Origin: CADEED01 sp043747875
Lineage (GTDB): Bacteria > Pseudomonadota > Gammaproteobacteria > Steroidobacterales > Steroidobacteraceae
DNA length: 64,000 bases
Direction of reading: 5' to 3'
Assembly (NCBI GenBank): GCA_043747875.1
Contig: JAYTOI010000047.1
Span: 1-64,000 of the forward strand
Shown here: in pieces, positions 17,487-25,656 of the stretch
Numbering within the stretch: the stretch's first letter is position 1
Layout: each line of letters begins with the position of its first letter
Position numbers and translations under genes: made by a program
Notes under the pieces: generated by a model
What the model was told of the DNA's origin: nothing
Seen by the model: the letters and a program-made list of their open reading frames with translations, nothing else
Databases searched by the model: none

Positions 17487-18962
17487 ATGCACGCCGCCGC
17501 GCGCCCGCACGTCACGTTCTGGCAGATATGGAACATGTGTTTCGGATTTCTGGGAATCCAGTTCGGCTTCGCGCTGCAAAACTCGAACGTGAGCCGCATC
17601 TTCCAGACATTGGGCGCTTCAATCGACGAGTTGCCCATCCTGTGGGTCGCGGCGCCGCTCACCGGGTTGTTAGTACAGCCCATCGTCGGCTACTACTCGG
17701 ATCGCACCTGGAACCGGCTGGGCCGGCGGCGGCCGTATTTCCTCGCCGGCGCCTTGCTCGCATCGATTGCGCTCGTCGCGATGCCGCGTTCGCCGGTGCT
17801 GTGGATCGCCGCAGGCCTGCTGTGGATCCTGGACGCCAGCATCAACATCGCGATGGAGCCATTCCGCGCATTCGTCGGCGATCAATTGCCGCAGCGGCAG
17901 CGCCCCCACGGTTATCTGATGCAGAGCTTCTTCATCGCCGTCGGCTCCGTCGTCGCAAGTCTCTTGCCGTGGATGTTTGCGCACGCGGGCGTGAGCAACG
18001 TGGGTACGGGCAGCGGCGCCGCGTCGATACCCGACAGCGTGCGCTATTCGTTCGACATCGGCGCCGTCGTGCTCGCGGGCGCGGTGCTCTGGACGATCTT
18101 CACCACGCGCGAGTATCCGCCCGGAGAGCTGCATGGTTTCGCCGATTCCACGCCGCTCTCAGAAGGCGTCATGCCCGGCGATGCCAGGCACGCCGCGTCG
18201 CGTGCCGCGCTGTGGCTCGGCGTGGGTTTCCTCGGCGCATTCCTCGTGTGGTATTTCCAGCGGCGCGCGGAGCTCTACATCTTGTGTGGGCTGTTCGGCG
18301 GCTGGGGCGCGGCACTGCTGATCGGCGGTGGCCGTGCGGGTGAGGGGATGTTCGCGACGCTGATGCGCGACATCGACGGCATGCCGCAGCGCATGCGGCA
18401 ACTCGTCCCGGTGCAGTTCTTCTCGTGGCTCGCGTTGTTCGCGATGTGGCTCTACACGAATCCGGCCGTGACGCAGGTGCATTTCCACGCCACCGACGCT
18501 GTGGGAGTTGCGTACAACGAAGGCGCCAACTGGGTGGGCGTGTTGTTCGCCGCCTACAACGCCTTCGCGGCGCTCGCCGCGATCGCGATCCCGGTCATGG
18601 TGCGCAGGCTGGGCCTGAGCGTGAGTCATTTCGTCAATCTACTGCTGGGAGGCGCGGGGCTCGCATCGTTTCTGTTCATCCGCGATCCGGACTGGCTGAT
18701 CGCTTCGATGATCGGCGTTGGCTTCGCGTGGGCGTCGATCGTGTCGTTGCCGTACGCGCTGCTCGCCGGCAGCGTGCCCTCGCGCAAGATGGGTGTGTAC
18801 ATGGGCGTCTTCAACTTCTTCATCGTCATTCCGCAGCTCGTGGCCGCGAGCGTACTCAGTGACGTGCTGAAGCCGCTGCTCGGTGGGCAGCCGATCTACG
18901 TGCTGGTGTTCGGTGGCGCGAGTTTCGCACTGGCGGGGATATTGACGCTGCGCGTGAAGTAG
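17487..18962 (+). CDS. MFS sugar transporter (maltose/sucrose-type)
   Basis: About 491 residues and 12 hydrophobic segments. The first loop has the carrier motif YYSDRTWNRLGRRRPYFLAGA, the glycoside-pentoside-hexuronide/sucrose transporter type of sequence. The N-terminus (FWQIWNMCFGFLGIQFGFALQNSNVSRIFQTLGA) is the signature of SUT-like maltose transporters found in maltodextrin loci of proteobacteria. It probably imports maltose or maltooligosaccharides across the inner membrane. ATG 17487 is preferred over the in-frame GTG 17481, because GGAG stands 6 bases before it. It is third in the amylase-GH97-MFS operon. Confidence 0.88.
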   Translation: MHAAARPHVTFWQIWNMCFGFLGIQFGFALQNSNVSRIFQTLGASIDELPILWVAAPLTGLLVQPIVGYYSDRTWNRLGRRRPYFLAGALLASIALVAMPRSPVLWIAAGLLWILDASINIAMEPFRAFVGDQLPQRQRPHGYLMQSFFIAVGSVVASLLPWMFAHAGVSNVGTGSGAASIPDSVRYSFDIGAVVLAGAVLWTIFTTREYPPGELHGFADSTPLSEGVMPGDARHAASRAALWLGVGFLGAFLVWYFQRRAELYILCGLFGGWGAALLIGGGRAGEGMFATLMRDIDGMPQRMRQLVPVQFFSWLALFAMWLYTNPAVTQVHFHATDAVGVAYNEGANWVGVLFAAYNAFAALAAIAIPVMVRRLGLSVSHFVNLLLGGAGLASFLFIRDPDWLIASMIGVGFAWASIVSLPYALLAGSVPSRKMGVYMGVFNFFIVIPQLVAASVLSDVLKPLLGGQPIYVLVFGGASFALAGILTLRVK

Positions 18963-18973
18963 ACTCGCGCCGC

Positions 18974-20404
18974 ATGGATCGCATTTCCCTGTTGCAGACA
19001 GCCGTCGCGCTCGCGCTCGGGTTCGCGCTGCGTTTCGTCGTCAATCTGGAGCCGGTGTGGTGGCTGGCGTGGATCGTGCCGGGCCTGGTGCTGGCGCTGG
19101 CGGTGCGCACCGAGGGCTGGACCTCGCGCGGACTCGTGGCCATCGCCGCACTGATCGGCGTCAGCGCGAATCTCATGTACTTCCTGCGCGTCATGCCGCT
19201 GCTGCCGGCCATGATCGTGCTGCTGCTGCAGACCGCCCTGTGGGTGGTGGTGGTTTCGGAGACCCGGCGAGTGATGCAGGCCTCGCGCGCGCCGTGGACC
19301 ATGCTTGCGTTTCCCGTGATGTGGGTCGCCGCCGATACGCTGCTGGCGCAATTCACTCCCGACGGCAACTGGGGCAGCCTCGCGTACACGCAAGCCGAGA
19401 TGCTGCCCGTGGCGCAGCTCGCGGCACTGTTCGGCGTCGGCGGCATCCTGTTCGTGCTCGCGCTGTTCAACGGCACGGTGGCGTACGCGTTCGTGCGCGG
19501 CGTCCGTACGCGCGACCTCATCGGTGCCTGTGTCGCCGTCACAGTCGTGGTCGCGGCCACGGAGGCATACGGTTGGGCGCGGCTCGGTGAGAAGCCGGCC
19601 GGCATGCCCGTGTCATTCGGCATCGCGTCGGTCGACGACTTCATCCGCGGCCCGGGTACGCCGGACTCGCGCGAGGTCTGGACGCAATACGATGCGCAGG
19701 TGCAGGAGCTCGCGAACAGTGGCGCGAAATTGATTTTGCTGCCCGAGAAGATCGACGTGCTGCGCAGCGCGGATGCCGGGACGCGCCAGGCCGCGCTCGC
19801 GAAACTGGCGCGCGACAACAAGGTGTGGCTGGTCGCGGGGCTGGGTGTCGACACAGGCCACGAACGACGCAACGAGGCCTGGTGGTTCGCGCCCGACGGC
19901 CGCCTCGTGACCAACTACCTCAAGCATTTCTTGGCGCCGCCCGAGCGCGAGTTCGTTTCGGGCTCTGACTATCCAGTCAACGACATCGACGGGGTGCGCT
20001 ACGGTGTCGCGATCTGCAAGGACATGCATTTCGCGCGACTCGGCCGCGGCTTCGGCGCGCGCGATGCCGGCGTCATGCTCGTGCCGGCCTGGGATTTCGA
20101 CCTCGATGCAGTCATGGCGGCGAACATGACCAAGCTGCGCGGCGTGGAGAACGGCTACGCGGTGGTGCGCTCGTCACGCCAGGGGCTTCTTTCCATCACC
20201 GATGCCTACGGGCGCGTGCTCGCCGTGGAACGCAGCGCGAAGCTGCCCGGCACCACAGTTTTCGCCACCGTCAACGTCGGTGCGCGCGTGCCAACGCTGT
20301 ACACGCGCATCGGCGATGCACTCGGCTGGTGGTGCGTGGCCGCGGCGCTGGGGTTGGCCGCGTGGACTCGCGTCGTGGCGCGACGGTCAGGTCCTGTTCC
20401 GTGA
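18974..20404 (+). CDS. Lnt-like membrane carbon-nitrogen hydrolase
   Basis: 476 residues: several N-terminal membrane segments (about 1-200), a nitrilase-fold domain (about 212-440) and one last membrane helix (GWWCVAAALGLAAWTRVV). The nitrilase triad is present as E258 (LLPEK), K317 (NYLKHF) and C348 (AICKDMHF), the same layout as apolipoprotein N-acyltransferase. It differs from true Lnt by its shorter transmembrane part and altered motif context, so a role in acyl transfer to lipoproteins is only one possibility. It starts 11 bp after the sugar transporter, at the end of the amylase operon. A housekeeping lipoprotein enzyme would be unexpected there. Convergent with lacI. Confidence 0.72.
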   Translation: MDRISLLQTAVALALGFALRFVVNLEPVWWLAWIVPGLVLALAVRTEGWTSRGLVAIAALIGVSANLMYFLRVMPLLPAMIVLLLQTALWVVVVSETRRVMQASRAPWTMLAFPVMWVAADTLLAQFTPDGNWGSLAYTQAEMLPVAQLAALFGVGGILFVLALFNGTVAYAFVRGVRTRDLIGACVAVTVVVAATEAYGWARLGEKPAGMPVSFGIASVDDFIRGPGTPDSREVWTQYDAQVQELANSGAKLILLPEKIDVLRSADAGTRQAALAKLARDNKVWLVAGLGVDTGHERRNEAWWFAPDGRLVTNYLKHFLAPPEREFVSGSDYPVNDIDGVRYGVAICKDMHFARLGRGFGARDAGVMLVPAWDFDLDAVMAANMTKLRGVENGYAVVRSSRQGLLSITDAYGRVLAVERSAKLPGTTVFATVNVGARVPTLYTRIGDALGWWCVAAALGLAAWTRVVARRSGPVP

Positions 20405-20421
20405 ATTGGGGAGTGGCCCCA

Positions 20422-21456
20422 TCAGCCGGATTTGCGCAGGACTAGTTTGGTGGGTATGACGCTGTTGGCGGCGGGCTCGCCCGCGATCTGACGCAGCAGC
20501 GTCTCGACCAGCAGGTCGCCCGCGCGGCGGGTGTCCTGCATCACGGTGGTCAGCGGCGGGTTGGTGAGGCTCGCCGCGGGAATGTCATCGAAGCCCGTCA
20601 CCGCCACCTGGCGCGGCACGTCGATGCCGACGGCCTGCAAGGCTCTCAACGCGCCAATCGCAATGAGATCGCTGGCGGCGACGATGGCGTCGAACTGCAC
20701 GCCGCGCGCGCGCAGTTCGTTGACCGCATTGAAGCCCGACTCCTCGAGATTGATGGCGTCCACCTGCAGCGCGGCGGAGGTGGGCGCTCGCGCTTCCATC
20801 GTCGCGCGCTCGTAGCCCCGGTAGCGATCGAAGAATTCCGGATAGTGGCTGGTGGCGGTGCCCAGGAAGGCGATCTTGCCGCGGCCCTTGGCTAACAAGT
20901 GGCGCGTGACCTCGTAGCCGCCCTGCGCGTTGTCACAGCCCACGGAAATGCCGGGTTGACCGTCGAGCACCGGTCCCCAGCGCACGAAGTGCGTGCCCTG
21001 TTCGACCAGCCTGTCGAGGCGCGGGCGGTATTCCTCGTAGTCGCCGTAGCCCAGCAGGATGATGCCATCGGCCTTGCGGCTGTCCTCGTAGTCCTGTTGC
21101 CAGTCGTTCGACAACTGCTGGAACGAGATCAGCAGGTCGTAGCCCCGGCGTGCCGACGCACGGGTGATGGCGCCGAGCATGGACAGGAAAAACGGATTGA
21201 TCAGCGAATCGTCCGGCGTCGGATCTTCGAACAGCAGCAGCGCCAAGGTGTTCGAGTGCTGCGACCGCAGGTTCGAGGCATTCTTGTCGACGCGATAGTT
21301 GAGCTGGCGCGCGATGTCTTCGATGCGCTTGCGCGTCTCGGCACTGACCACCGGACTGCCGCGCAATGCACGCGACACAGTGGGCTGCGACACACCCGCG
21401 AGAAACGCTATGTCGAACGAAGTCGGCTTTTCGTGCATGAACTGCGGCGTCTGCAA
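20422..21456 (-). CDS. LacI-family transcriptional repressor of the maltodextrin locus
   Basis: 344 residues. The N-terminal helix-turn-helix is complete (SFDIAFLAGVSQPTVSRALRGSP), followed by the hinge helix (RIEDIARQLNYRVDKNASNLRS) and a periplasmic-binding-type effector domain ending VAVTGFDDIPAASLTNPPLTTV. Such proteins bind palindromic operators with a central CG and are released by a sugar. The TTG start at 21456 has GAGGGGG about 7 bases upstream and is preferred; ATG 21438 would also keep the whole DNA-binding domain. It is 83 bp downstream of the GH13 alpha-glucosidase on the same strand. The recurring GAATACGTATGC sites, two of them upstream of this unit, are its likely targets; the ligand is inferred to be maltose or a derivative. 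Confidence 0.9.
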   Translation of the reverse strand: MQTPQFMHEKPTSFDIAFLAGVSQPTVSRALRGSPVVSAETRKRIEDIARQLNYRVDKNASNLRSQHSNTLALLLFEDPTPDDSLINPFFLSMLGAITRASARRGYDLLISFQQLSNDWQQDYEDSRKADGIILLGYGDYEEYRPRLDRLVEQGTHFVRWGPVLDGQPGISVGCDNAQGGYEVTRHLLAKGRGKIAFLGTATSHYPEFFDRYRGYERATMEARAPTSAALQVDAINLEESGFNAVNELRARGVQFDAIVAASDLIAIGALRALQAVGIDVPRQVAVTGFDDIPAASLTNPPLTTVMQDTRRAGDLLVETLLRQIAGEPAANSVIPTKLVLRKSG

Positions 21457-21539
21457 ACGCCGCCCCCTCGAACAATGGCGGCATCATGCACGGGCCATTC
21501 AGGGAAAAGCTACTGCGTCCTGCGCGTCAGCCCGGAAAA

Positions 21540-23204
21540 TCAAGGCGCTGTGAGTTGGAAAAATGCCACTCCGTGCCCGGGCAGGGTCAAGGTGGCGTTC
21601 GCGAAGCTGCCCTCGGGCAAGCCGTGGCCGCGCAGCGGCGGGCCGGGCGCGACGCCCGGCAGCGCCACGCTGGCCGGATCGGCCGAGAGATTGAATGCGG
21701 CGAGTACATCGTCATGCCCGTCGAATCGGCGGAAGGCGAGCACCGATGCGGTGTCGGCGAGGAATTCGATGTCGCCCGTCACGAGCACCGAATGGGCCCG
21801 GCGCCAGGCGAGCAGCCGGCGGAAGCCGTGCAACGCCGACGACGCGTCGCGCTCCTGGGCGGCGACCGACAACGCGAGATGTTGTGGAGGCACCGGCAGC
21901 CATGGTTCGGCGTTGGTGAAACCCGCGCGCGCGCTCGAGTCCCAGGGCATGGGCGTGCGGCAACCGTCGCGACCCTTGAACGCGGGCCAGAACGCGATGC
22001 CGTACGGATCGCGCAGCGCTTCGAACGGGACGTCTGCCTCGGCGAGGCCGAGCTCCTCGCCCTGGAAAAAACACATCGAGCCGCGCAGCGCGCACAGCAG
22101 TGCCGTGAGCTGGGTGGCGAAGTGCGGCATTCGTGGCGTGCCGCGACTCCAGCGGCTCACCACGCGTTCGACGTCATGGTTCGACACTGTCCAGCACGGC
22201 CAGCTCTCGGGCGCGCGGCGCTTGAGCGTCTCGACGGTGGCGCGGATGTGCGCGGGCGAACTGTCGTCGGAGAGCAGCTCGAAGCTGTACGCCATGTGCA
22301 GCCGGCCCGGCCGCGTGTATTCGGCCACCGTGGCGGTGGAATCGTCGGAAGCAATCTCGCCGAGCGCCACGCGGTCGGGATATTCATCGAGCAGGGCGCG
22401 CACCGTCTCGAGGAACGGCAGCATTTCAGGCTGCGTGTTGTTGTAGCGGTGCCATTGATAGCCGTACGGATTGTCGTTGCGGAATCCGCGCGCGTTGCGT
22501 TCGTGCGGCGCGCGCGGCGGGTTGTCCCGCAGGTTCGCATCGTGGAAGCAGAAGTTGATCGCATCGAGGCGCAGGCCATCGACGCCGCGATCGAGCCAGA
22601 ACCGCAGGTTTTCCAGTGACACGCGCTGCACGTCGGCGTTGTGGAAGTTCAGGTCCGGTTGCTGCGCGAGAAAGTTGTGCAGGTAGTATTGGCCGCGGCG
22701 CGGTTCCCACTGCCAGGCAACGCCGCCGAAGATCGACAGCCAGTTGTTAGGCGGCGTGCCGTCGGGACGCGCGTCAGCCCATACGTACCAGCCGGCCTTG
22801 GGATTGTCGCGGCTCTGCCGGCTCTCTTCGAACCACGCGTGCTGATCCGAGGTATGCGACAGCACCTGGTCGATGATCACCTTGAGCCCGTTCGCATGCG
22901 CCTTCGCGATCAGCCGATCGAAGTCCGCCAGCGTGCCGAACATCGGATCGACCGCGCAGTAGTCCGCGATGTCGTAACCGAAGTCTGCCATGGGTGACTT
23001 GTAGAAGGGCGACACCCAGATCGCATCCACGCCCAGCGAGGCGACGTACTCGAGGCGTTCGATGATGCCGGGCAGGTCGCCCACGCCGTCGCCGCTGGTG
23101 TCGAGGAAGCTGCGTGGATAGATCTGGTAGATAGTCGCGCCGCGCCACCACGGCGTTGCGGACGCGGCGGCAGGCGGAGGCAGGCGTTGGGCGGCGGTGC
23201 TCAT
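21540..23204 (-). CDS. GH13 alpha-glucosidase / oligo-alpha-glucosidase
   Basis: 554 residues with no signal peptide, so cytoplasmic. The N-terminus has the alpha-glucosidase hallmark WWRGATIYQIYPRSF with DTSGDGVGDLPGI. The catalytic residues are D214 (GLRLDAINF), E283 (ALGEIASDD) and D344 (SNHDVERVV). The QPDLNFHN segment marks the oligo-1,6/alpha-glucosidase subgroup. It releases glucose from maltose and short maltooligosaccharides delivered by the MFS carrier. ATG 23204 is chosen because the upstream in-frame sequence carries operator DNA (23253-23281) and no sensible protein. The lacI gene follows on the same strand. Confidence 0.93.
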   Translation of the reverse strand: MSTAAQRLPPPAAASATPWWRGATIYQIYPRSFLDTSGDGVGDLPGIIERLEYVASLGVDAIWVSPFYKSPMADFGYDIADYCAVDPMFGTLADFDRLIAKAHANGLKVIIDQVLSHTSDQHAWFEESRQSRDNPKAGWYVWADARPDGTPPNNWLSIFGGVAWQWEPRRGQYYLHNFLAQQPDLNFHNADVQRVSLENLRFWLDRGVDGLRLDAINFCFHDANLRDNPPRAPHERNARGFRNDNPYGYQWHRYNNTQPEMLPFLETVRALLDEYPDRVALGEIASDDSTATVAEYTRPGRLHMAYSFELLSDDSSPAHIRATVETLKRRAPESWPCWTVSNHDVERVVSRWSRGTPRMPHFATQLTALLCALRGSMCFFQGEELGLAEADVPFEALRDPYGIAFWPAFKGRDGCRTPMPWDSSARAGFTNAEPWLPVPPQHLALSVAAQERDASSALHGFRRLLAWRRAHSVLVTGDIEFLADTASVLAFRRFDGHDDVLAAFNLSADPASVALPGVAPGPPLRGHGLPEGSFANATLTLPGHGVAFFQLTAP

Positions 23205-23252
23205 GGAATTCTTGCGGCGTGAGCTTACCCCAGGCTGGCAGGCACCCTGTGT

Positions 23253-23264
23253 GCATACGTATTC
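23253..23264. promoter_or_regulatory. LacI-type operator, upstream of GH13, copy 1
   Basis: GCATACGTATTC, the reverse form of the shared 12-bp element, 48 bp from the alpha-glucosidase start codon. With the copy at 23270 it forms a large inverted pair separated by 5 bp (centre to centre 17 bp), an arrangement that could hold two dimers. Confidence 0.78.
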
Positions 23265-23269
23265 AGCCT

Positions 23270-23281
23270 GAATACGTATGC
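23270..23281. promoter_or_regulatory. LacI-type operator, upstream of GH13, copy 2
   Basis: GAATACGTATGC, the mirror image of the neighbouring copy at 23253. It is the only doubled site in the window and sits upstream of the gene pair that includes the regulator itself, as expected for autoregulation. Confidence 0.78.
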
Positions 23282-23358
23282 GATGCATTGTCCGGATGCG
23301 CGTCTGCACCTACCATTCGCGCACGCTGGACGTACAGTTCGTCGCAGCGCCAGATGGT

Positions 23359-23395
23359 CTCGCCGATCGACCCCCTCGATCGGCGAGGCTTTTTT
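23359..23395 (+). terminator. Orphan rho-independent terminator
   Basis: CTCGCCGATCGA and TCGATCGGCGAG form a perfect 12-bp stem with a five-base C loop, followed by GC and a run of six T on the plus strand. No plus-strand gene lies upstream: the neighbours on both sides are on the minus strand. It may end a short transcript starting in 23282-23350, or be left over from a lost gene. Confidence 0.75.
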
Positions 23396-23467
23396 ATGCC
23401 TGATCAGATTGATTGGCCTCTGAAGCGGAGACAGCCGCTCGCTTGCCGAGATAGCCATCACTACGCG

Positions 23468-23968
23468 TCAGTTCAGACGCACCGTAGCCAACCCCTGTGA
23501 GCTGAGGATTCGCTCCCACTCGGCGATACAGTCGCGGGCGAGCTGCTTTCCGGACATGTCGTTTCCGTGACCATCATCGAGCAGACAATCTATCTCGTAG
23601 CGTCCCTGTCCGGGAATGATGGTCATTTCGATACGCTGATGCTTCGCTCCGGCGCCAGACTTGGGACGATTGAGCTGTAGGTGTTTTGTTCCGTTGCACA
23701 GGTCTTGGCAGATCATCAGCAGTTTAGAGTTGTGTGCCGCTGCGATTGCCGCGGTCTTCTGAGCGCTCGACGCTTTGGGATCGTGATGAAGCCAATCTTT
23801 GACGTGCCAACAGTGCTGGAAGAACGACCACATCATGTCCTGAAATTCGACGTCATCCATGGTTTCGAGATCGTCGTGGGTCGTCTCGACTTTGCCCAGA
23901 AAGCGGCGAGCGCGATCGAGTTGGTCTCGATACCCGGAGACGCCGCTGACCGACTGAACATTCCTCAT
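23468..23968 (-). CDS. Hypothetical protein of the accessory patch
   Basis: 166 residues, not recognised. It is soluble and rich in His, Trp and Asp in the middle (FQDMMWSFFQHCWHVKDWLHH), a pattern seen in small helical proteins of accessory regions. The C-terminal part has LARDCIAEWERILSSQGL. ATG 23968 has GGAGG 9 bases upstream (a GTG at 23971 is also possible with 6-base spacing). Base composition is clearly lower in GC than the surrounding sugar genes, which suggests acquisition by transfer. It precedes the toxin-antitoxin pair on the map but is transcribed on the same strand after it. Confidence 0.7.
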   Translation of the reverse strand: MRNVQSVSGVSGYRDQLDRARRFLGKVETTHDDLETMDDVEFQDMMWSFFQHCWHVKDWLHHDPKASSAQKTAAIAAAHNSKLLMICQDLCNGTKHLQLNRPKSGAGAKHQRIEMTIIPGQGRYEIDCLLDDGHGNDMSGKQLARDCIAEWERILSSQGLATVRLN

Positions 23969-24050
23969 CACATTATTCCTCCACGGTCGCCGAGCGAATG
24001 AGATATTCGACCACGGATTTTGGTTCGCGCCTTCGAGCTTCTCGAGGGCC

Positions 24051-24905
24051 TTAAGCTTTACGCATGAGTGGCCAATAGAATTTCCGTAGAGCGGCGACTA
24101 TTTCAGTCAGCGGCGGCGCTTGCAGCCCACTGCGGCGCAAGAACGCCTGCCACATCGTTTGCCTGTTTGTAGCGAACTCGTCGCTCAATCCGACAGGTGG
24201 CGACGTTGGAAGCAGCGTTTCGCGCCGATCGAATGTTGCACGAATCGCCTTCTGTACCAACGCTTGATCGAAGCGCTCGTAGCGCATCAACACCCAGAGG
24301 TCAAAAAAGTCTTTCATTCGCGAGTTGAAAGCAGCGAGTTTGACGAGCGCTTCGAGCTTTTCGGCGATGACCGTCTCGAAGGGATACACGCGCAATGAGG
24401 GAGAAGGCATCTCGAGCAACGTCGGATAGCTTTCGCGACTTGGTGTCGGCGTCACCACGTCGCCGAAGCCAATGTCGCATTGCACAGGAATGCGTGCCTT
24501 GCCGAGTGTTGCGCGCATGGTCACGCGCACTCCAGGATATCCAGCCTCTTTGCGAATCTCTTCGGCCATAACGGAGCGCTCGTCAAACACTAAACCGTCG
24601 TCGGGCTCCGACTTCATCGCCGCCAGCTCACGAAACACAATCGCCATGGCTGCAGGCGCCGGGTCGCCAAACCCGAGGAAATCGGCGTCGCGGGTTGGCC
24701 GTTGTTCCAGGCTGAACCAGATCCTGAACAACAATGCACCCTTTAGCACGAAGCGATCGGCGTGCGTCGAGATTGAGACACGAAAAAGCAGACGTTCCAG
24801 GGCATAGCGCACCAATACTTGCTCCAAGTCTTCGTGGTTCTTCAGAGCAAAGTTGCTGAGACGTTGACGCACGGAGGCCGCCACGTTCGCGGCTGTAGCG
24901 TTCAT
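24051..24905 (-). CDS. AbiEii-type nucleotidyltransferase toxin
   Basis: About 284 residues from ATG 24905, which overlaps the antitoxin stop (ATGA). The DNA-polymerase-beta-like nucleotidyltransferase core is visible in RFVLKGALLFRIWFSLEQRPTRDADFLGFG; the DxD of RDADF should bind metal. Later conserved parts are VQCDIGFGD and FETVIAEKLEALVKLAAFNSRMKDFFDLWVLM, the last being a family signature. AbiEii toxins of type IV toxin-antitoxin pairs transfer nucleotides to target RNA and give phage abortive infection. The gene is in the usual AbiEi-AbiEii order and orientation. It is in the lower-GC accessory patch. Confidence 0.9.
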   Translation of the reverse strand: MNATAANVAASVRQRLSNFALKNHEDLEQVLVRYALERLLFRVSISTHADRFVLKGALLFRIWFSLEQRPTRDADFLGFGDPAPAAMAIVFRELAAMKSEPDDGLVFDERSVMAEEIRKEAGYPGVRVTMRATLGKARIPVQCDIGFGDVVTPTPSRESYPTLLEMPSPSLRVYPFETVIAEKLEALVKLAAFNSRMKDFFDLWVLMRYERFDQALVQKAIRATFDRRETLLPTSPPVGLSDEFATNRQTMWQAFLRRSGLQAPPLTEIVAALRKFYWPLMRKA

Positions 24906-25507
24906 GCCACGAGCGCTTCGACATATGGACGCAGCACTGCCTGTACTCGGCATACACGTGCCATCGCGTCGAGTTCCTCGAGCGTGAAGCACCGCGCCTT
25001 CCATCCTTCGCGCAGCGCTTCGAGGGCGACATCGAGCCCGACCTGATTGCGAAACTTGAAGCAATCCGCGATGGTTTTCGCGACTGAATACACCCGCACA
25101 GCTCCGCCGGTCCGCGACCTGGTCTCGATGCCCGCGGTGAACGCGACGCCGGACAGATGGACGATGCGCAGCGGCGGATAGCGCGCGGGCTTGCGCCACG
25201 CGCTCTTCGGCAACGCCAGCCAGACCTCGCGCGGACTTTGCGTGGTCAGGTCATGCAAGAGCAGCGCGGAGAGCAGGCAAAGCACACCTTGAGGATATTG
25301 GTGTTGCGCGGTAAGCCAACTATCCGTTTCTGGTCGAATCGAGGCGATTTGATAGCGTCCTCTGGCGACGCGCGTTATGCGCCCTTGCCCAATCAGTTCG
25401 CCGAGCGCGCGGAACAGCATCGGGCGCGAGATGCCCAGCTTTGCGAGCTCCGCCGTTGTAGCTGTCTTGTGGCGCTTAAAGAAGCGCTCAACTTGAGATT
25501 GAGTCAA
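24902..25507 (-). CDS. AbiEi-type antitoxin / autorepressor
   Basis: 201 residues. The N-terminal winged helix is FFKRHKTATTAELAKLGISRPMLFRALGELIGQGRITRVARGRYQ, followed by the AbiEi antitoxin domain with the conserved HLSGVAF and the segment VYSVAKTIADCFKFRNQVGLDVALEAL. The family neutralises the partner nucleotidyltransferase and represses its own promoter by binding inverted repeats. It starts at TTG 25507, supported by GAGGA seven bases upstream. A 20-bp palindrome immediately upstream (25520-25539) is the likely operator. It overlaps the toxin gene by four bases. Confidence 0.9.
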   Translation of the reverse strand: MTQSQVERFFKRHKTATTAELAKLGISRPMLFRALGELIGQGRITRVARGRYQIASIRPETDSWLTAQHQYPQGVLCLLSALLLHDLTTQSPREVWLALPKSAWRKPARYPPLRIVHLSGVAFTAGIETRSRTGGAVRVYSVAKTIADCFKFRNQVGLDVALEALREGWKARCFTLEELDAMARVCRVQAVLRPYVEALVA

Positions 25508-25519
25508 TTCACTATCCTC

Positions 25520-25539
25520 GTTACTTATCTATAAGTAAC
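25520..25539. promoter_or_regulatory. Palindromic operator of the AbiE pair
   Basis: GTTACTTATCTATAAGTAAC: arms of 9 bp around a 2-bp centre, located 12 bp upstream of the antitoxin TTG. It is AT-rich in a GC-rich genome and is placed over the expected promoter, as needed for autorepression by AbiEi. Confidence 0.65.
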
Positions 25540-25656
25540 TAGAATAGTCTCATGCTCAATTGGGATTTGGAACTGTCGACCACCGGCGCTGTCGCGCCGA
25601 TGCCGCTATCTTATCAATCGTGCATCTTGCAATGCGGGCGGCGGCATCTCTGCCGG

